DNA from: Limosilactobacillus sp.
Lineage (GTDB): Bacteria; Bacillota; Bacilli; Lactobacillales; Lactobacillaceae
Assembly (NCBI GenBank): GCA_030530845.1
Contig: JAUMUE010000015.1
Coordinates: 1-37,332 of the forward strand
Length of the DNA: 37,332 nucleotides
Direction: 5' to 3'
In this document: positions 15,060 through 24,607 of the stretch, one piece after another
How positions within the stretch are numbered: position 1 is the stretch's first letter
Layout: each line of letters opens with the position of its first letter
The notes under the pieces: model-generated
Database searches by the model: none
The model's input: only the letters and a program-made list of their open reading frames with translations
Told to the model about the DNA's origin: nothing
Program-made: the position numbers and the translations under genes

Positions 15060-17006
15060 ATGAATGCAGATCTGAAGTGGCTTGATGATCCGGAAGTATT
15101 TCGGGTTAATCAATTGCCTGCCCATAGTGACCACCGTTATTACGGGGACTATGACGAATATAAACAAGACCGCAGTCACTTTGTCCAATCACTGGACGGG
15201 GAGTGGCAATTTAAGTTCGCTCCTAATCCATCAGAGAGACAAGAGGACTTCTATGACCCAGCAGCACAGTGGACTGGTTATGATGAAATTAAGGTGCCTA
15301 GTGAAATCGAACTTAACGGTTACGGGCAAATCCAATACATCAACACACTGATGCCTTGGGAAGGGAAAACCTACCGTCGTCCTGCTTATACAATTAACGG
15401 TGCAGACCAAGCTGGATCGTTCAGCAAAGCCAAGGACAATACTGTCGGCATGTACCGGAAAGTCTTTGATCTTGACCCAGAGTTACGGGGAGAGACTGTC
15501 CGGGTTTGCTTTGAAGGTGTTGAGCGTGCGATGTACGTTTGGTTAAACGGACATTTCATTGGTTATGCTGAAGATAGTTTTACACCATCAGAATTCGACC
15601 TAACGCCATACATCAAGGAAACTGGTAACGTGCTCGCAGTTGAAGTGTTCAAGCACAGCACGGCCTCATGGTTAGAAGACCAGGATATGTTCCGTTTCTC
15701 CGGGATTTTCCGCTCAGTTAAATTACTGGCCCAACCAGCTACCCACCTGGAAGACATTAGAATTAGAGCGACCGTTGACGACAATTATATTGATGGTCAC
15801 TTCCAGCTTGCTTATAAGGCCGCTGGTGAGCTTTCTGGCTCGATCCACGTAATTGTTCAGGATCAGGACGGAAAACAGCTTATGACGATGGACAGGGCCG
15901 TACAGGGGGCAATGGTGCTGACATCAATCCCATTGCAATATATTCACCTCTGGGATCACCGTGACCCATACCTGTACCAATTACTGATCGAGGTCAAGGA
16001 TAAAGAGGGCAACTTAATCGAACTGATCCCATACAAGTTTGGATTCAGACGGATTGAAATCAGTGACGACCATGTGGTGAAGCTCAACGGCAAGCGTTTA
16101 ATTCTCAACGGGGTCAACCGGCACGAATGGAACAAGAAGACTGGCCGGGCCATCACGATGGACGATATGGAATCGGATATCACGACCTTTAAGGAAAATA
16201 ACATCAACGCTGTCCGGACATCACATTATCCAAATCAAATTCCGTGGTACTACCTCTGTGATCAAAACGGAATCTACGTGATGGCGGAAAACAACTTGGA
16301 GTCACACGCAACCTGGCAAAAGATGGGGAAGGTTGATCCAACATACAACGTTCCGGGATCTTTGCCTGAATGGAAAGAAGCAGTGTTAGATCGTGCGCGG
16401 TCTAACTACGAAACATTCAAAAACCACACTTCAATTCTCTTCTGGTCACTCGGTAACGAATCGTTTGCGGGTGATAACTTGGTGGCAATGAATGAGTTCT
16501 ACAAGAAGAAGGACAACATGCGTCTTGTGCACTATGAAGGGGTTTGCCACACGCATGACTACAGCAAGCGGATTCCGAGTCTGGACATGGAAAGTTACCT
16601 GCCAGATCAACCGGTGACCGATTACCGGAATCAGATTTCTGACGTTGAGAGCTGGATGTACCTGGCTCCAGTGCACGTTGAGGAATATCTGAAGTCACAT
16701 CCGGATAAGCCATTCATGGAGTGCGAATACATGCATGACATGGGTAACTCCGCTGGTGGCATGGGATCTTACATGGAATTGCTGGACAAGTATCCACAAT
16801 ACTTCGGTGGATTTATCTGGGACTTCATCGACCAAGCACTGGAAGTTGAAGATCCAGTGACTGGTCAAAAGGTTCTGCGCTATGGTGGTGATTTTGACGA
16901 CCGCCACTCCGACTACGAATTTTCTGGCGATGGTCTGATGTTTGCGGACCGGACTCCTAAGCCAGCGATGCAGGAGGTGCGTCATTACTATGGTTTACAC
17001 AAATAA
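15060..17006 (+). CDS. lacL: Beta-galactosidase large subunit
   Basis: A 648-residue GH2 enzyme subunit that, with LacM, hydrolyses lactose in the cytoplasm. Order: the sugar-binding jelly roll (about 35-220), an immunoglobulin-like domain (about 225-330), and a TIM barrel. Catalytic residues are E467 in SLGNES (acid/base) and E556 in CEYMHDMGN (nucleophile), the counterparts of E461 and E537 in Escherichia coli LacZ. It lacks the LacZ C-terminal region, which is carried by lacM. GAGGAGG precedes the start by 8 bases. The last 17 bases overlap lacM, the arrangement reported for lactobacilli. No lactose permease or lac regulator is adjacent. Confidence 0.96.
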   Translation: MNADLKWLDDPEVFRVNQLPAHSDHRYYGDYDEYKQDRSHFVQSLDGEWQFKFAPNPSERQEDFYDPAAQWTGYDEIKVPSEIELNGYGQIQYINTLMPWEGKTYRRPAYTINGADQAGSFSKAKDNTVGMYRKVFDLDPELRGETVRVCFEGVERAMYVWLNGHFIGYAEDSFTPSEFDLTPYIKETGNVLAVEVFKHSTASWLEDQDMFRFSGIFRSVKLLAQPATHLEDIRIRATVDDNYIDGHFQLAYKAAGELSGSIHVIVQDQDGKQLMTMDRAVQGAMVLTSIPLQYIHLWDHRDPYLYQLLIEVKDKEGNLIELIPYKFGFRRIEISDDHVVKLNGKRLILNGVNRHEWNKKTGRAITMDDMESDITTFKENNINAVRTSHYPNQIPWYYLCDQNGIYVMAENNLESHATWQKMGKVDPTYNVPGSLPEWKEAVLDRARSNYETFKNHTSILFWSLGNESFAGDNLVAMNEFYKKKDNMRLVHYEGVCHTHDYSKRIPSLDMESYLPDQPVTDYRNQISDVESWMYLAPVHVEEYLKSHPDKPFMECEYMHDMGNSAGGMGSYMELLDKYPQYFGGFIWDFIDQALEVEDPVTGQKVLRYGGDFDDRHSDYEFSGDGLMFADRTPKPAMQEVRHYYGLHK

Positions 17007-17943
17007 ATTACATCTGGTATACGGCGACGCGACGCTGGGTGTTGGCGGGGATGGATTCCACTACATCTTCTCCTACGAACGCGGTGGACTGGAATCAATG
17101 CTGGTAGACGGCAAGGAATGGCTCTACCGGGTTCCTACCCCAACGTTTTGGCGTGCGACAACCGATAATGACCGCGGTAGTAGATTTAACATCAAGTCTG
17201 CCCAATGGTTGAGCGCCGACTATTTTCAAAAGTGTGTCGGAATTGATGTGACAGTAGATGAATTTGATTTTGATGGCCTGCCACTCGTTAACGACCATTA
17301 CAGTGATAACGAGACGGCGGAGAAAGTCATGGTTGAATATACATTTGCGACCCTGACCGTGCCAGAAACGACCGTGAAGGTAAAATATACGGTGACTGCT
17401 GACGGTCAAATCACTGTTCACGTTCACTACGAAGGAAATGCTGACTTGCCTGACCTTCCCGTATTCGGATTACGGATGATCATGCCAACACCGGCAACCG
17501 GATTTGAATATGAGGGCCTTTCAGGTGAAACCTACCCAGATCGGATGGCTGGGGCAGAGAAGGGTATTTTCCACGTGGCGGGGATGCCTGTCATTAAGTA
17601 CCTGGTACCTCAGGATAATGGCATGCACATGGAAACCAAGTGGGTAAAAATTTCCCGGGAAATAACGCAAAATAACGCGGATGTGGATGAGAAACTATTT
17701 AGCCTTAAGATTGCTCAATCAAATCAACCCTTTGCCTTTAGCTGCTTGCCATACACTGCACTCGAATTAGAAAACGCTACGCACATTGAGGAACTGCCTG
17801 CTCCACGGCGGACGGTCCTGGTGATTGCCGGTGCAGTTCGTGGTGTTGGTGGAATTGACAGTTGGGGTGCGGACGTAGAAGAGCGTTACCACATCCCAGC
17901 AGGTAATAACATCGACTTTGAATTTATCTTAAATGCACAATAG
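16990..17943 (+). CDS. lacM: Beta-galactosidase small subunit
   Basis: A 317-residue protein equivalent to the C-terminal part of LacZ (the second immunoglobulin-like domain and the beta-sandwich domain 5). It forms the active heterodimer with LacL. Recognisable parts are [17 protein letters not shown] (about 38-54), GLRMIMPT, and the C-terminal [15 protein letters not shown] start it at 16990 ([12 protein letters not shown]). GGAGGT lies about 10 bases upstream, inside lacL, and this gives the known 17-base overlap. An upstream in-frame start would add foreign residues. A perfect Noc-type palindrome lies inside the coding sequence at 17650-17663. Confidence 0.95.
   Translation: MVYTNKLHLVYGDATLGVGGDGFHYIFSYERGGLESMLVDGKEWLYRVPTPTFWRATTDNDRGSRFNIKSAQWLSADYFQKCVGIDVTVDEFDFDGLPLVNDHYSDNETAEKVMVEYTFATLTVPETTVKVKYTVTADGQITVHVHYEGNADLPDLPVFGLRMIMPTPATGFEYEGLSGETYPDRMAGAEKGIFHVAGMPVIKYLVPQDNGMHMETKWVKISREITQNNADVDEKLFSLKIAQSNQPFAFSCLPYTALELENATHIEELPAPRRTVLVIAGAVRGVGGIDSWGADVEERYHIPAGNNIDFEFILNAQ
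17650..17663. promoter_or_regulatory. Noc-type palindrome within lacM
   Basis: ATTTCCCGGGAAAT, a perfect 14-bp palindrome identical to the Bacillus subtilis Noc-binding consensus. A 17-base core including its flanks is repeated exactly at 20845-20861. As it is inside a coding region it is unlikely to be a promoter operator. Confidence 0.6.
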
Positions 17944-17944
17944 A

Positions 17945-17981
17945 AAAACGACTAGCCAAGTTTGGCTAGTCGTTTTCTTTT
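17945..17981. terminator. Bidirectional terminator between lacM and the convergent membrane protein gene
   Basis: AAAACGACTAGCCAA (17945-17959) pairs with its complement at 17962-17976, a 15-bp stem. T-rich tails follow on both strands. Confidence 0.92.
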
Positions 17982-19740
17982 AGGAAATAATCTTCCGATA
18001 TTTAATTGGCAGCCAGACGCCAAAACGGTAGAAACCATACAGACTGTACAAGGCGAGTGCTATCAGTGAGAAGGACATTAGGTAGGTGAACCAAGTTGAT
18101 TGGTGGAAACTCAAGATGACCGTATTCTTACCCTTTCGTTGGTAGACGTATGGTGCACCAACCTTAGAACGGTGGTAGTGGTGGATCGTCTTGCCGTTTA
18201 ACACAAGCTGTGATTCTTGATAGGTGATGATCGGAAGCCGAACCGTGCCAGACTTTTTTGCGTTCCACGTAAGCATTAAGCGTCCGTGAGAGAGTACCTT
18301 GTGGCGATACTTATGCGCTGGCTTGATGATTTGGCGTTGGTAAGCGTATGAGCGGACATACTTTTCTTTCAAGTATTTACTTGGAATTGGTAGGTAGTCC
18401 GGTGACCGCTTTTCCACCTTTTCTAGGAGTTGTCCCGGATATTCGGTATGAACAGAACGGCGGAGGCTTTTGGTATCATGTGTGACCCAAGCAATCGCCG
18501 ATGAGGTGTTGAGAACCTCATAGGACTTGTAGGTTGCTGTACGCCGGAAAATAATCATGCTGGTGGGGATCATTACCTGGAAGAAGGTAAATATTAACAC
18601 ACCGAAGATGATGAACCGGTGGACGGTTTCGTGAGGCCAAGTGTCGATGATGCGCTGGCAGCTGTATGCGATGCCGGCTAGCAAGAGTGGGTAGGCGATT
18701 ACAGTCAGACGGTTGGGAAATTGCAGGAGTTCGGTGAGGGCGGGGATGGATTTTTCCACGTGCGCCCATGGGAACCAGATTGAGCTGACGTACAAAATCA
18801 AACTTCCCATCAACGTGATCGTGGTGTTTACCAGTGACTTGCGGAAGGTGCAGAGAACGTAGATCAGTTGGGCCAAGAAAATCAGCCAAACGAAGTAGAT
18901 TAAGAAGTCACGCGAGCTGTTGAATTGTGATGGCTTCAAGGAGTTCTTTACCATGTCGAATGGTGCTGGCTGAGCGATGTGGTTGTGCAGCTTCAGCATC
19001 AGCAACGCACCCCAGACGTTACCGGTTAGTATGATTGTACCGACTACTGATTTTAGCGTATCAATCAGCATCTGCTTGCGGTTATTGGCTAAAATTAAGC
19101 CGATGACGAAGAATGGGATTAGTGCTAACGTGAAGAATATTGAGCTCAGTAAGTGGATTTGAATGATGATTGTCATCAAGGTCATCAAGGCCATCCAGTG
19201 TACTGGGCGGTTGCGATCTTCAATCATCGTGATTCCAATCATGATACAGTACGGCGCGATTGCTGCACCCCATGCGTTCATGTTCTGTGCCATTTCCCAC
19301 CGTGGCAGCCACCCGAGGCAGAGGAAAATCATGCTGATCAGTAAGGCTAGCATCCGTTGTGCCTTCATCTTGAGCGCCAGGTGGTACATCCCAACACCGC
19401 CAATGAAGTAGACCAGGAAACTCGAGACAATCTGGTACCTGAACCAGGTGGAGCCGAGCAGCCCAAGCAAGATCCCGTTGAGGTAGGCGAAGAGAGGACC
19501 GTAGACAGCGTTGATGACACGACCGCTCTGCTGGAAGGAGTAATTACTCTGGAAGTAGCTCCAGTTCCACTGCTGGATTTGCTTTGCCGCATCGTAAAAG
19601 CGGTTGAAGTGGAAAATGGAGTCCGTGCCCAAAATTACCCCGTGTGAAATGATTTGCGGGTACATGATTATATATATCATGGTCGCTAGTGAAACGTATG
19701 GAAGCGACCAATCGATTATTTTTATTAAATCTTTTCTCAT
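17980..19740 (-). CDS. Polytopic membrane protein, possible GT-C-like/PTPS-related
   Basis: A 586-residue membrane protein with about 11-13 hydrophobic segments in the first 400 residues, a soluble region at about 400-545 (rich in basic residues and tyrosine), and one last membrane segment. After the first segment comes ILGTDSIFHFNRFYDAAKQI, with a D...H...R pattern like the first outer loop of GT-C glycosyltransferase-type and 6-pyruvoyl-tetrahydropterin-synthase-related membrane proteins. It may act on cell-envelope sugars or lipids, but I cannot name a reaction. The ribosome site (GAGATGAG) is weak. It is transcribed alone, convergent to lacLM and divergent from the AEC transporter gene. 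Confidence 0.65.
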   Translation of the reverse strand: MRKDLIKIIDWSLPYVSLATMIYIIMYPQIISHGVILGTDSIFHFNRFYDAAKQIQQWNWSYFQSNYSFQQSGRVINAVYGPLFAYLNGILLGLLGSTWFRYQIVSSFLVYFIGGVGMYHLALKMKAQRMLALLISMIFLCLGWLPRWEMAQNMNAWGAAIAPYCIMIGITMIEDRNRPVHWMALMTLMTIIIQIHLLSSIFFTLALIPFFVIGLILANNRKQMLIDTLKSVVGTIILTGNVWGALLMLKLHNHIAQPAPFDMVKNSLKPSQFNSSRDFLIYFVWLIFLAQLIYVLCTFRKSLVNTTITLMGSLILYVSSIWFPWAHVEKSIPALTELLQFPNRLTVIAYPLLLAGIAYSCQRIIDTWPHETVHRFIIFGVLIFTFFQVMIPTSMIIFRRTATYKSYEVLNTSSAIAWVTHDTKSLRRSVHTEYPGQLLEKVEKRSPDYLPIPSKYLKEKYVRSYAYQRQIIKPAHKYRHKVLSHGRLMLTWNAKKSGTVRLPIITYQESQLVLNGKTIHHYHRSKVGAPYVYQRKGKNTVILSFHQSTWFTYLMSFSLIALALYSLYGFYRFGVWLPIKYRKIIS

Positions 19741-19829
19741 AGCTCATCTCATACTAACTTGTTTGCTAAAAAATATTATAGACCAAAATAGGTTTTTCAT
19801 GCCGATATGGTTGAAATGTTTGACTTCTT

Positions 19830-19858
19830 TTAAGATTTCTCGGGAGATGTTGTACAAT
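19830..19858 (+). promoter_or_regulatory. Promoter of the AEC transporter with Noc-type motif in the spacer
   Basis: TTAAGA (19830-19835), 17 bases, and TACAAT (19853-19858). The spacer contains ATTTCTCGGGAGAT (19835-19848), which matches 12 of 14 positions of the palindrome found at 17650 and 20846. Confidence 0.55.
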
Positions 19859-19887
19859 AGACGTTAAATTAGCAAAGGGGTTTTTCA

Positions 19888-20838
19888 ATGTTCTCAATAT
19901 TTCTCTCAGCTGTATCAGGAGTAGCAATCATCCTTGTGATGGTGGTTGTCGGTTTTGTCCTGAACGAACGAGGCTGGTTTAACGAGCAATCACCAAGAAT
20001 CATCTCACGGATTGTTACACAGGTTTCACTGCCTTGTTATATGGTGACGACCATCATGCGGGACTTTTCGGCCAATCAGCTGAAGTACCTGCTTCCTGAT
20101 CTCCGTTACCCAGTTATTTCAATGATCATCCTCTTTGCGTTTTCCTTCGCAGTAGCGCGTGTAATCGGGATCAAGCGGTCACACCTGGGACTCTTTTCAT
20201 CGATGTTCTTTAATTCCAATACCGTCTTTATCGGACTGCCCATCAATTTGGCGCTGTTCGGGGATGCCTCAATTCCATATGTCCTGGTCTACTACATGGC
20301 TAACACGACTTTCTTCTGGACGCTTGGTGTATGGTTGATCCAAAAAGACGGAATCGGCGAGGCTAAAATTTCACCAAGCACGGCACTGAAAAAAGTCTTC
20401 TCACCACCACTGCTCGGTTTTATCCTCGGTGTGATCCTCGTGATCGCTAAGGTGCACCTGCCAAAGTTCATTATGAGCGACCTGACTTATATCGGGGGAC
20501 TGACGATTCCGATGTCAATGATCTTTATCGGGATTGCGATTTCCAACGCCGGCCTCAGTCGGATGAGGTTATCACGTGACTCCTGGGGGATCTTACTAGG
20601 TCGGTTCTTGTTTGCTCCTGCATTGATGGCCCTCCTGGTAATTCCAAGCTCAATGTCGCCACTGATGAAACAAGTCTTTATCCTTCAAGCAGCCATGCCC
20701 GTGATGACGAACGCACCGGTTGTTTCGAAACTTTACCATGCTGATTCCAACTATGCGGCGATCATGGTAACCGAGACCACGGTACTCGCAATTGTCGTTA
20801 TCCCAATTCTGATGGTGCTGATTAAGACGTTCTTGTGA
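19888..20838 (+). CDS. AEC-family transporter (auxin efflux carrier/malate permease type)
   Basis: A 316-residue membrane protein with about 10 hydrophobic segments arranged as two five-segment repeats. It has the family's GFVLNERGWFN after TM1, broken-helix residues around SLPCYM (about 49-54), and NSNTVFIGLPI (about 113-123). Lactic acid bacterial members move malate or other organic acids (MleP type), and other members take other substrates, so the substrate is open. No malolactic enzyme gene is adjacent. The start has AAAGGGG about 8 bases upstream. It may be co-expressed with gpmA 56 bases downstream, although gpmA has its own promoter. Confidence 0.82.
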   Translation: MFSIFLSAVSGVAIILVMVVVGFVLNERGWFNEQSPRIISRIVTQVSLPCYMVTTIMRDFSANQLKYLLPDLRYPVISMIILFAFSFAVARVIGIKRSHLGLFSSMFFNSNTVFIGLPINLALFGDASIPYVLVYYMANTTFFWTLGVWLIQKDGIGEAKISPSTALKKVFSPPLLGFILGVILVIAKVHLPKFIMSDLTYIGGLTIPMSMIFIGIAISNAGLSRMRLSRDSWGILLGRFLFAPALMALLVIPSSMSPLMKQVFILQAAMPVMTNAPVVSKLYHADSNYAAIMVTETTVLAIVVIPILMVLIKTFL

Positions 20839-20839
20839 T

Positions 20840-20869
20840 TTGATAATTTCCCGGGAAATAAGATATCAT
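20840..20869 (+). promoter_or_regulatory. Promoter of gpmA with a perfect Noc-type palindrome in the spacer
   Basis: TTGATA (20840-20845), 18 bases, and TATCAT (20864-20869). ATTTCCCGGGAAAT (20846-20859) fills most of the spacer. Its offset to the -10 box (18 bases, start to start) is the same as at 19835. Confidence 0.65.
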
Positions 20870-20894
20870 ATGAAGGTAAAGGAAGTGCGATTTA

Positions 20895-21578
20895 ATGGCT
20901 AATTTAGTAATCGTTCGGCATGGTGAAAGTCAGGCTAACCGCGATAATATCTTTACCGGTTGGACTGATGTTCCTTTGACGGACAAGGGAATTCAACAGG
21001 GTGTCGCTGTCGGGAAGGAACTTGAGCAATTGGGCATCCAGTTCTCCGACGTCAATACTTCTTATATGTCACGCGCAATTAAGACGGCGGATATCATTTT
21101 GGAAGAAATTGACCAACTCTACATTCCCGTACATAAGACTTGGCGGCTGAATGAGCGTCATTACGGTGCTCTGTCTGGTCGCAATAAGGATGAGGTGAAG
21201 GCAGAAGTTGGTGCTGAACAACTGCATCGCTGGCGGCGTGGATATACTGAGTTTCCACCTGAGCTCAAGGAACGGCAACACGACCGTCGCTATGACCGCC
21301 TCGGAATCAAGATGCCATTGAGTGAAAGTTTAGAAATGACGCAAGAACGTCTGCTGCCATTCTGGGAAGACCAGGTAGCACCACGCTTGCTTGATGGCAA
21401 AGACCAATTGATTGTGGCCCATGGTAGTTCATTGCGGGCGCTGATCAAGTACCTTGACAACATTTCAGACGACGAAATTGACAAAGTGGAAGTGCCAAAT
21501 GGTAAGCCAATTTGGTATCAATTCGACGAACACTTAAACGTAATTAAGAAGACATTCATAACAATGGACGGTGAGTAA
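20895..21578 (+). CDS. gpmA: 2,3-bisphosphoglycerate-dependent phosphoglycerate mutase
   Basis: A 227-residue cytoplasmic glycolytic enzyme converting 3- to 2-phosphoglycerate through a phosphohistidine. The signature IVRHGESQANRDNIFTGWTD lies at about 6-25, with H9 as the phosphorylated residue. The second histidine is H176 in VAHGSSLRAL, and the basic stretch WRRGY is also typical. The length is slightly shorter than many GpmA (228-250). AAAGGAAG precedes the start. The next gene starts one base after the stop, so the two are cotranscribed. Other members of the histidine phosphatase superfamily are less likely, given the full WTDVPLTDKG region. Confidence 0.92.
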   Translation: MANLVIVRHGESQANRDNIFTGWTDVPLTDKGIQQGVAVGKELEQLGIQFSDVNTSYMSRAIKTADIILEEIDQLYIPVHKTWRLNERHYGALSGRNKDEVKAEVGAEQLHRWRRGYTEFPPELKERQHDRRYDRLGIKMPLSESLEMTQERLLPFWEDQVAPRLLDGKDQLIVAHGSSLRALIKYLDNISDDEIDKVEVPNGKPIWYQFDEHLNVIKKTFITMDGE

Positions 21579-21579
21579 G

Positions 21580-22446
21580 ATGCCAATCAAAGAAATTGCA
21601 AACAATCCCGCATTAAAATATCAGGTGCGCTTGCTTGATGACATCACTTACGCAGCCATCGATGGTAAGCCACTCAAGATGTGCCTGCTCGAACCATGGA
21701 CGCAACGTTACCCGGACAAATTTGAGCCACAAGCTCGACCATTAATCGTCTTTGTTCAGGGAAGCTCCTGGCGTGTTGGTAAGATGGGTGAGCAGTTGCC
21801 ACAGCTGGCTCAATTCGTGAAGGCCGGTTACGTGGTTGCCAGCGTCCAACACCGGAATGCAATTGACGGAAACCCATTTCCAGCATTCCTTGAAGACATT
21901 AAGACGGCGATCCGTTATCTCCGTTACCGCTCCAAAGACTTCCAGATCGATCCTAACCGCGTGGCAATTTGGGGAACTTCCTCTGGTGGTAACGCTGCGA
22001 TGTTAGTTGGACTGACCGGGGATGATCCTAAGTACCGCAATGATTTTTATCCAGACCAATCTGACAAGGTTAATGCGGTAATTAGTTGTTTTGCACCAAT
22101 GGATGTTGCGGATACATTAAAGTACACTGCACATGTTCCCGGTAGTGACTTGCTGGGCTACTACCTTTTTGGCCGTGACGTAAAGAAATGGCCAGAAAAG
22201 CAGGCAGAGATGAGCCCACTCTACCAAGTGCAAGCGGGACAAGATTACCCAGCATTCCTTTTGCTGCACGGTGACGCCGACATGGTAGTCCCATATCACC
22301 AAATGGAAGACATGTACAATAAGCTGTCCGAGTTTGGGTACGACGTCGATGCATACCGGGTTAAGGGTGCTAACCACGAATTTGATTTTTGGAGCGACCA
22401 GATTTATTCAATTGCCCAAGAATTTCTCGACAATAAGATCAAATAA
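21580..22446 (+). CDS. Alpha/beta hydrolase, esterase-like
   Basis: A 288-residue cytoplasmic alpha/beta hydrolase. The nucleophile elbow is GTSSGG, with S134. The likely acid is D234 in HGDADMVVP and the likely base H266 in ANHEFDF, all in the order expected. The oxyanion region reads VFVQGSSW, where the hormone-sensitive lipase/esterase families usually have HGGG. It is closest in type to bacterial BD-FAE/prolyl-oligopeptidase-like esterases; the substrate (feruloyl, acetyl or short-chain esters) is unknown. ATG 21580 is chosen over an in-frame GTG at 21571 that would overlap gpmA. There is no signal peptide. Confidence 0.8.
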   Translation: MPIKEIANNPALKYQVRLLDDITYAAIDGKPLKMCLLEPWTQRYPDKFEPQARPLIVFVQGSSWRVGKMGEQLPQLAQFVKAGYVVASVQHRNAIDGNPFPAFLEDIKTAIRYLRYRSKDFQIDPNRVAIWGTSSGGNAAMLVGLTGDDPKYRNDFYPDQSDKVNAVISCFAPMDVADTLKYTAHVPGSDLLGYYLFGRDVKKWPEKQAEMSPLYQVQAGQDYPAFLLLHGDADMVVPYHQMEDMYNKLSEFGYDVDAYRVKGANHEFDFWSDQIYSIAQEFLDNKIK

Positions 22447-22478
22447 AAAAGCTCAAAGGCTGTCTGCCTTTGAGCTTT
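22447..22478. terminator. Terminator between the hydrolase gene and pepC (convergent)
   Basis: AAAGCTCAAAGGC (22448-22460) pairs with GCCTTTGAGCTTT (22466-22478). The T tail is stronger on the minus strand, so it mainly ends pepC, but it can serve both genes. Confidence 0.88.
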
Positions 22479-22486
22479 CGTTGTTG

Positions 22487-23827
22487 TTAGGCCAAAGTTC
22501 CCATTGGATCCCATGGCTTGAGGACAACTGGCTTTTGTTCTTGTTCTTCCTTGAGTTGATCGGAGAGGTACTTCTTGTTGATCACGATTTGGAAGCAGTA
22601 TTTGTCCATCCATTCGTCACTCATAACAAAGTAACCCTTCTTACCGACTTTGTCACCCCAGGAGTTTTCGACCTTCCACTTAGTTGGCTTGTCGTCAACC
22701 AGGTCTACACCGGTAAGTACCATTGCGTGGTCCATCATGCTTTGGCCGTAGTCGAGCATATCAGCCTTAGACATGTCGAGGTCAACGTCGAATAATTCAT
22801 CGTACTTGAAGGTGTTGAGAGCCATGATACCAAGCTTGGTTTCGGAGTACTTAATGACGTCAGAACCAAACCAGACACTTTCACCGTTCTTGAGTTGTTC
22901 GATCGCCAATTCCTTGAATTCGTCCATTGGCAGGTTCAAGTGCTTAACTTGGCGACCACCAACCACGTTACCGAGCATGTCGATGGTGTAAGTCTTGTGG
23001 TATTCCTTGTCGTCAGTAGGAGCTTGGATGATTGAGATGTAGTCATCGAGGTTCCATCCCACGTACTTCTTGAAGAATTCTTGTGGAGTGATGTTTTCTT
23101 CGCGGTGGAACTTCTTGTCCTTCTTTGTCCGGTATTCGAAATCAAAGTGAGTGACAGGTTCACCAAATGCGTATGCGAGCATCCGGTAGACTTCATTTAA
23201 CATCTTTTGGCGTGCTTCGTTCAATTCCTTTTCGCTGGCCTTGTCTTCGTTAATCATCTTACGCAAGATCACAGCGTCGTGACGGAGCTTGTTGTTCAAG
23301 ACGTCATTAATACCACGAGATTGGCTGGAGTTGAATGATTCTGGCATTGCGGACTTTGGCATTACACCGTATTTTTCGATTAATGCACAGAGCATGTCCC
23401 ATTGACCACCGTCGCTTTGTGGAGCGGCCATCAGCCATGCAACACGGCGACTGTCGGCATCCTTGTCAGCGGTCCGGATGACATTTTCGTAGAAGTAGTT
23501 GGCTTTTTCAAACTTGTCCCAGAAGAATTGGTAGGATTGGGAGAGTTCGAAGTCGTCAGGGAGGTTAAACTTAGCTTGCATGTCATGACGCATAGTGTTT
23601 AACGCAGCGAATAACCAGCAACGACCAGATTGCTTTTGGTCCGCAACTTCACCAGTAGTCAGGTCAATTGAGAAGTGTGGTGCATCGTCAGCGATGGAGT
23701 GCCAGTCAAAACTAGCATTGCGTACACCATTCTTTGTGACGGTCCGTTCTAAAACTTTTGCGTCGCGTCGGCTTTGGTAGTCAGCGCGGAAGTTAGCAAT
23801 ATCATCATTTGAAATTGAAAAACTCAT
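22487..23827 (-). CDS. pepC: Aminopeptidase C (bleomycin hydrolase family)
   Basis: A 446-residue cytoplasmic cysteine aminopeptidase of the C1B family, hexameric in relatives, that trims amino acids from peptides. The catalytic triad is visible: C70 in QKQSGRCWLFA, H367 in MDHAMVLTG and N388 in VENSWGDK. The C-terminus PWDPMGTLA is the arm that reaches into the active site and gives aminopeptidase action. Length is typical. AGGAGG lies just upstream. A TATAAT (-10, plus-strand 23856-23861) is seen between the rpiA terminator and the start, without a clear -35. It works with the peptide importer DtpT in amino acid supply. Confidence 0.95.
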   Translation of the reverse strand: MSFSISNDDIANFRADYQSRRDAKVLERTVTKNGVRNASFDWHSIADDAPHFSIDLTTGEVADQKQSGRCWLFAALNTMRHDMQAKFNLPDDFELSQSYQFFWDKFEKANYFYENVIRTADKDADSRRVAWLMAAPQSDGGQWDMLCALIEKYGVMPKSAMPESFNSSQSRGINDVLNNKLRHDAVILRKMINEDKASEKELNEARQKMLNEVYRMLAYAFGEPVTHFDFEYRTKKDKKFHREENITPQEFFKKYVGWNLDDYISIIQAPTDDKEYHKTYTIDMLGNVVGGRQVKHLNLPMDEFKELAIEQLKNGESVWFGSDVIKYSETKLGIMALNTFKYDELFDVDLDMSKADMLDYGQSMMDHAMVLTGVDLVDDKPTKWKVENSWGDKVGKKGYFVMSDEWMDKYCFQIVINKKYLSDQLKEEQEQKPVVLKPWDPMGTLA

Positions 23828-23861
23828 AAAATAACCTCCTAAAGTTGTTATGCATATTATA

Positions 23862-23894
23862 AACAGAAAAAGCTGCTGGTGGTACCCAACAGCT
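23862..23894 (-). terminator. Terminator of rpiA (minus strand)
   Basis: On the minus strand AGCTGTTGG pairs with CCAGCAGCT (plus-strand 23886-23894 and 23871-23879), with one G-U pair, then TTTTTCTG. Confidence 0.83.
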
Positions 23895-23912
23895 CTATAA
23901 AATTATTAGTGA

Positions 23913-24596
23913 TTAACGGGCGTGGAGAATCTTTGGACCTTCTTCAGTACCAACAATTACGTCGTTAACACGGTTTAAGAACAGTCCAGTTTCAACAACA
24001 CCAACCATGTGAATCAGTTCGTCGGCTAATTCCATTGGGTGGTCGATTTCGCCTAAGTGGAGGTCGATGATGTAATTCTTTTCGTCAGTCAAGAACTTCT
24101 TGTCACCGTCCATCCGCCAGCTAGGCTTGTAACCCTTCTTTTCCATCCGATCGAATACCAATTGAGAACCAAATGGGATAACTTCGACTGGAAGAGGGAA
24201 GGCACCTAACTTGTGTACTAACTTGCTTTGGTCGACAATCCAAATCTTCTTGTCAGATGCGTTGGCAACAATCTTTTCCCAAAGAAGTGCGCCACCGCCA
24301 CCCTTGATGCCTTGGAAGTCATCGCTGATTTCGTCAGCACCGTCGATACATAAGTCGATGTGGTCGATTTCGTCAATGTCCTTGATGGTGATACCTAATT
24401 CCTTGGCTTGCTTGGAAGTGCGGCTAGAAGTGGTAACACCCACGATGTCTGTTAACTTACCTTCCTTAATTTGCTTACCAAGTTCGTCCACCATGTAACG
24501 AACTGTGGAACCAGTACCCAAGCCGACGATCATGCCTGACTTGATGTATTTAACAGATTCTTGACCAGTTTGTGCCTTTAATTCGTTTTGATTCAT
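23913..24596 (-). CDS. rpiA: Ribose-5-phosphate isomerase A
   Basis: A 227-residue cytoplasmic enzyme interconverting ribose 5-phosphate and ribulose 5-phosphate. It has the phosphate loop GLGTGST at 25-31, DGADEI at 85-90 with catalytic aspartates, and [11 protein letters not shown] near 95-105. Length is typical. AGGAGG lies upstream. Its start is 11 bases from the end of the GNAT gene, so the two form one transcript, ending at the terminator at 23862-23894. In a heterofermentative lactobacillus it connects pentoses to the phosphoketolase pathway. Confidence 0.95.
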   Translation of the reverse strand: MNQNELKAQTGQESVKYIKSGMIVGLGTGSTVRYMVDELGKQIKEGKLTDIVGVTTSSRTSKQAKELGITIKDIDEIDHIDLCIDGADEISDDFQGIKGGGGALLWEKIVANASDKKIWIVDQSKLVHKLGAFPLPVEVIPFGSQLVFDRMEKKGYKPSWRMDGDKKFLTDEKNYIIDLHLGEIDHPMELADELIHMVGVVETGLFLNRVNDVIVGTEEGPKILHAR

Positions 24597-24607
24597 AAAA
24601 GCTCCTC

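Noticed and set aside
16942-16989. Upstream extension of lacM (start at 16942)
   Set aside because: The extra residues are unlike any LacM, and the known 17-base lacL/lacM overlap with a good ribosome site supports the start at 16990.
17980-19740. Open frames on the plus strand opposite the membrane protein gene (for example 19153-19344, 19357-19647)
   Set aside because: They lack ribosome sites and lie antisense to a long frame with clear membrane segments.
4087-20578. Possible parS sites around CACGTG cores (for example near 4091, 17572, 20570)
   Set aside because: The flanks do not match TGTTTCACGTGAAACA at any of them; only the 6-bp core occurs.
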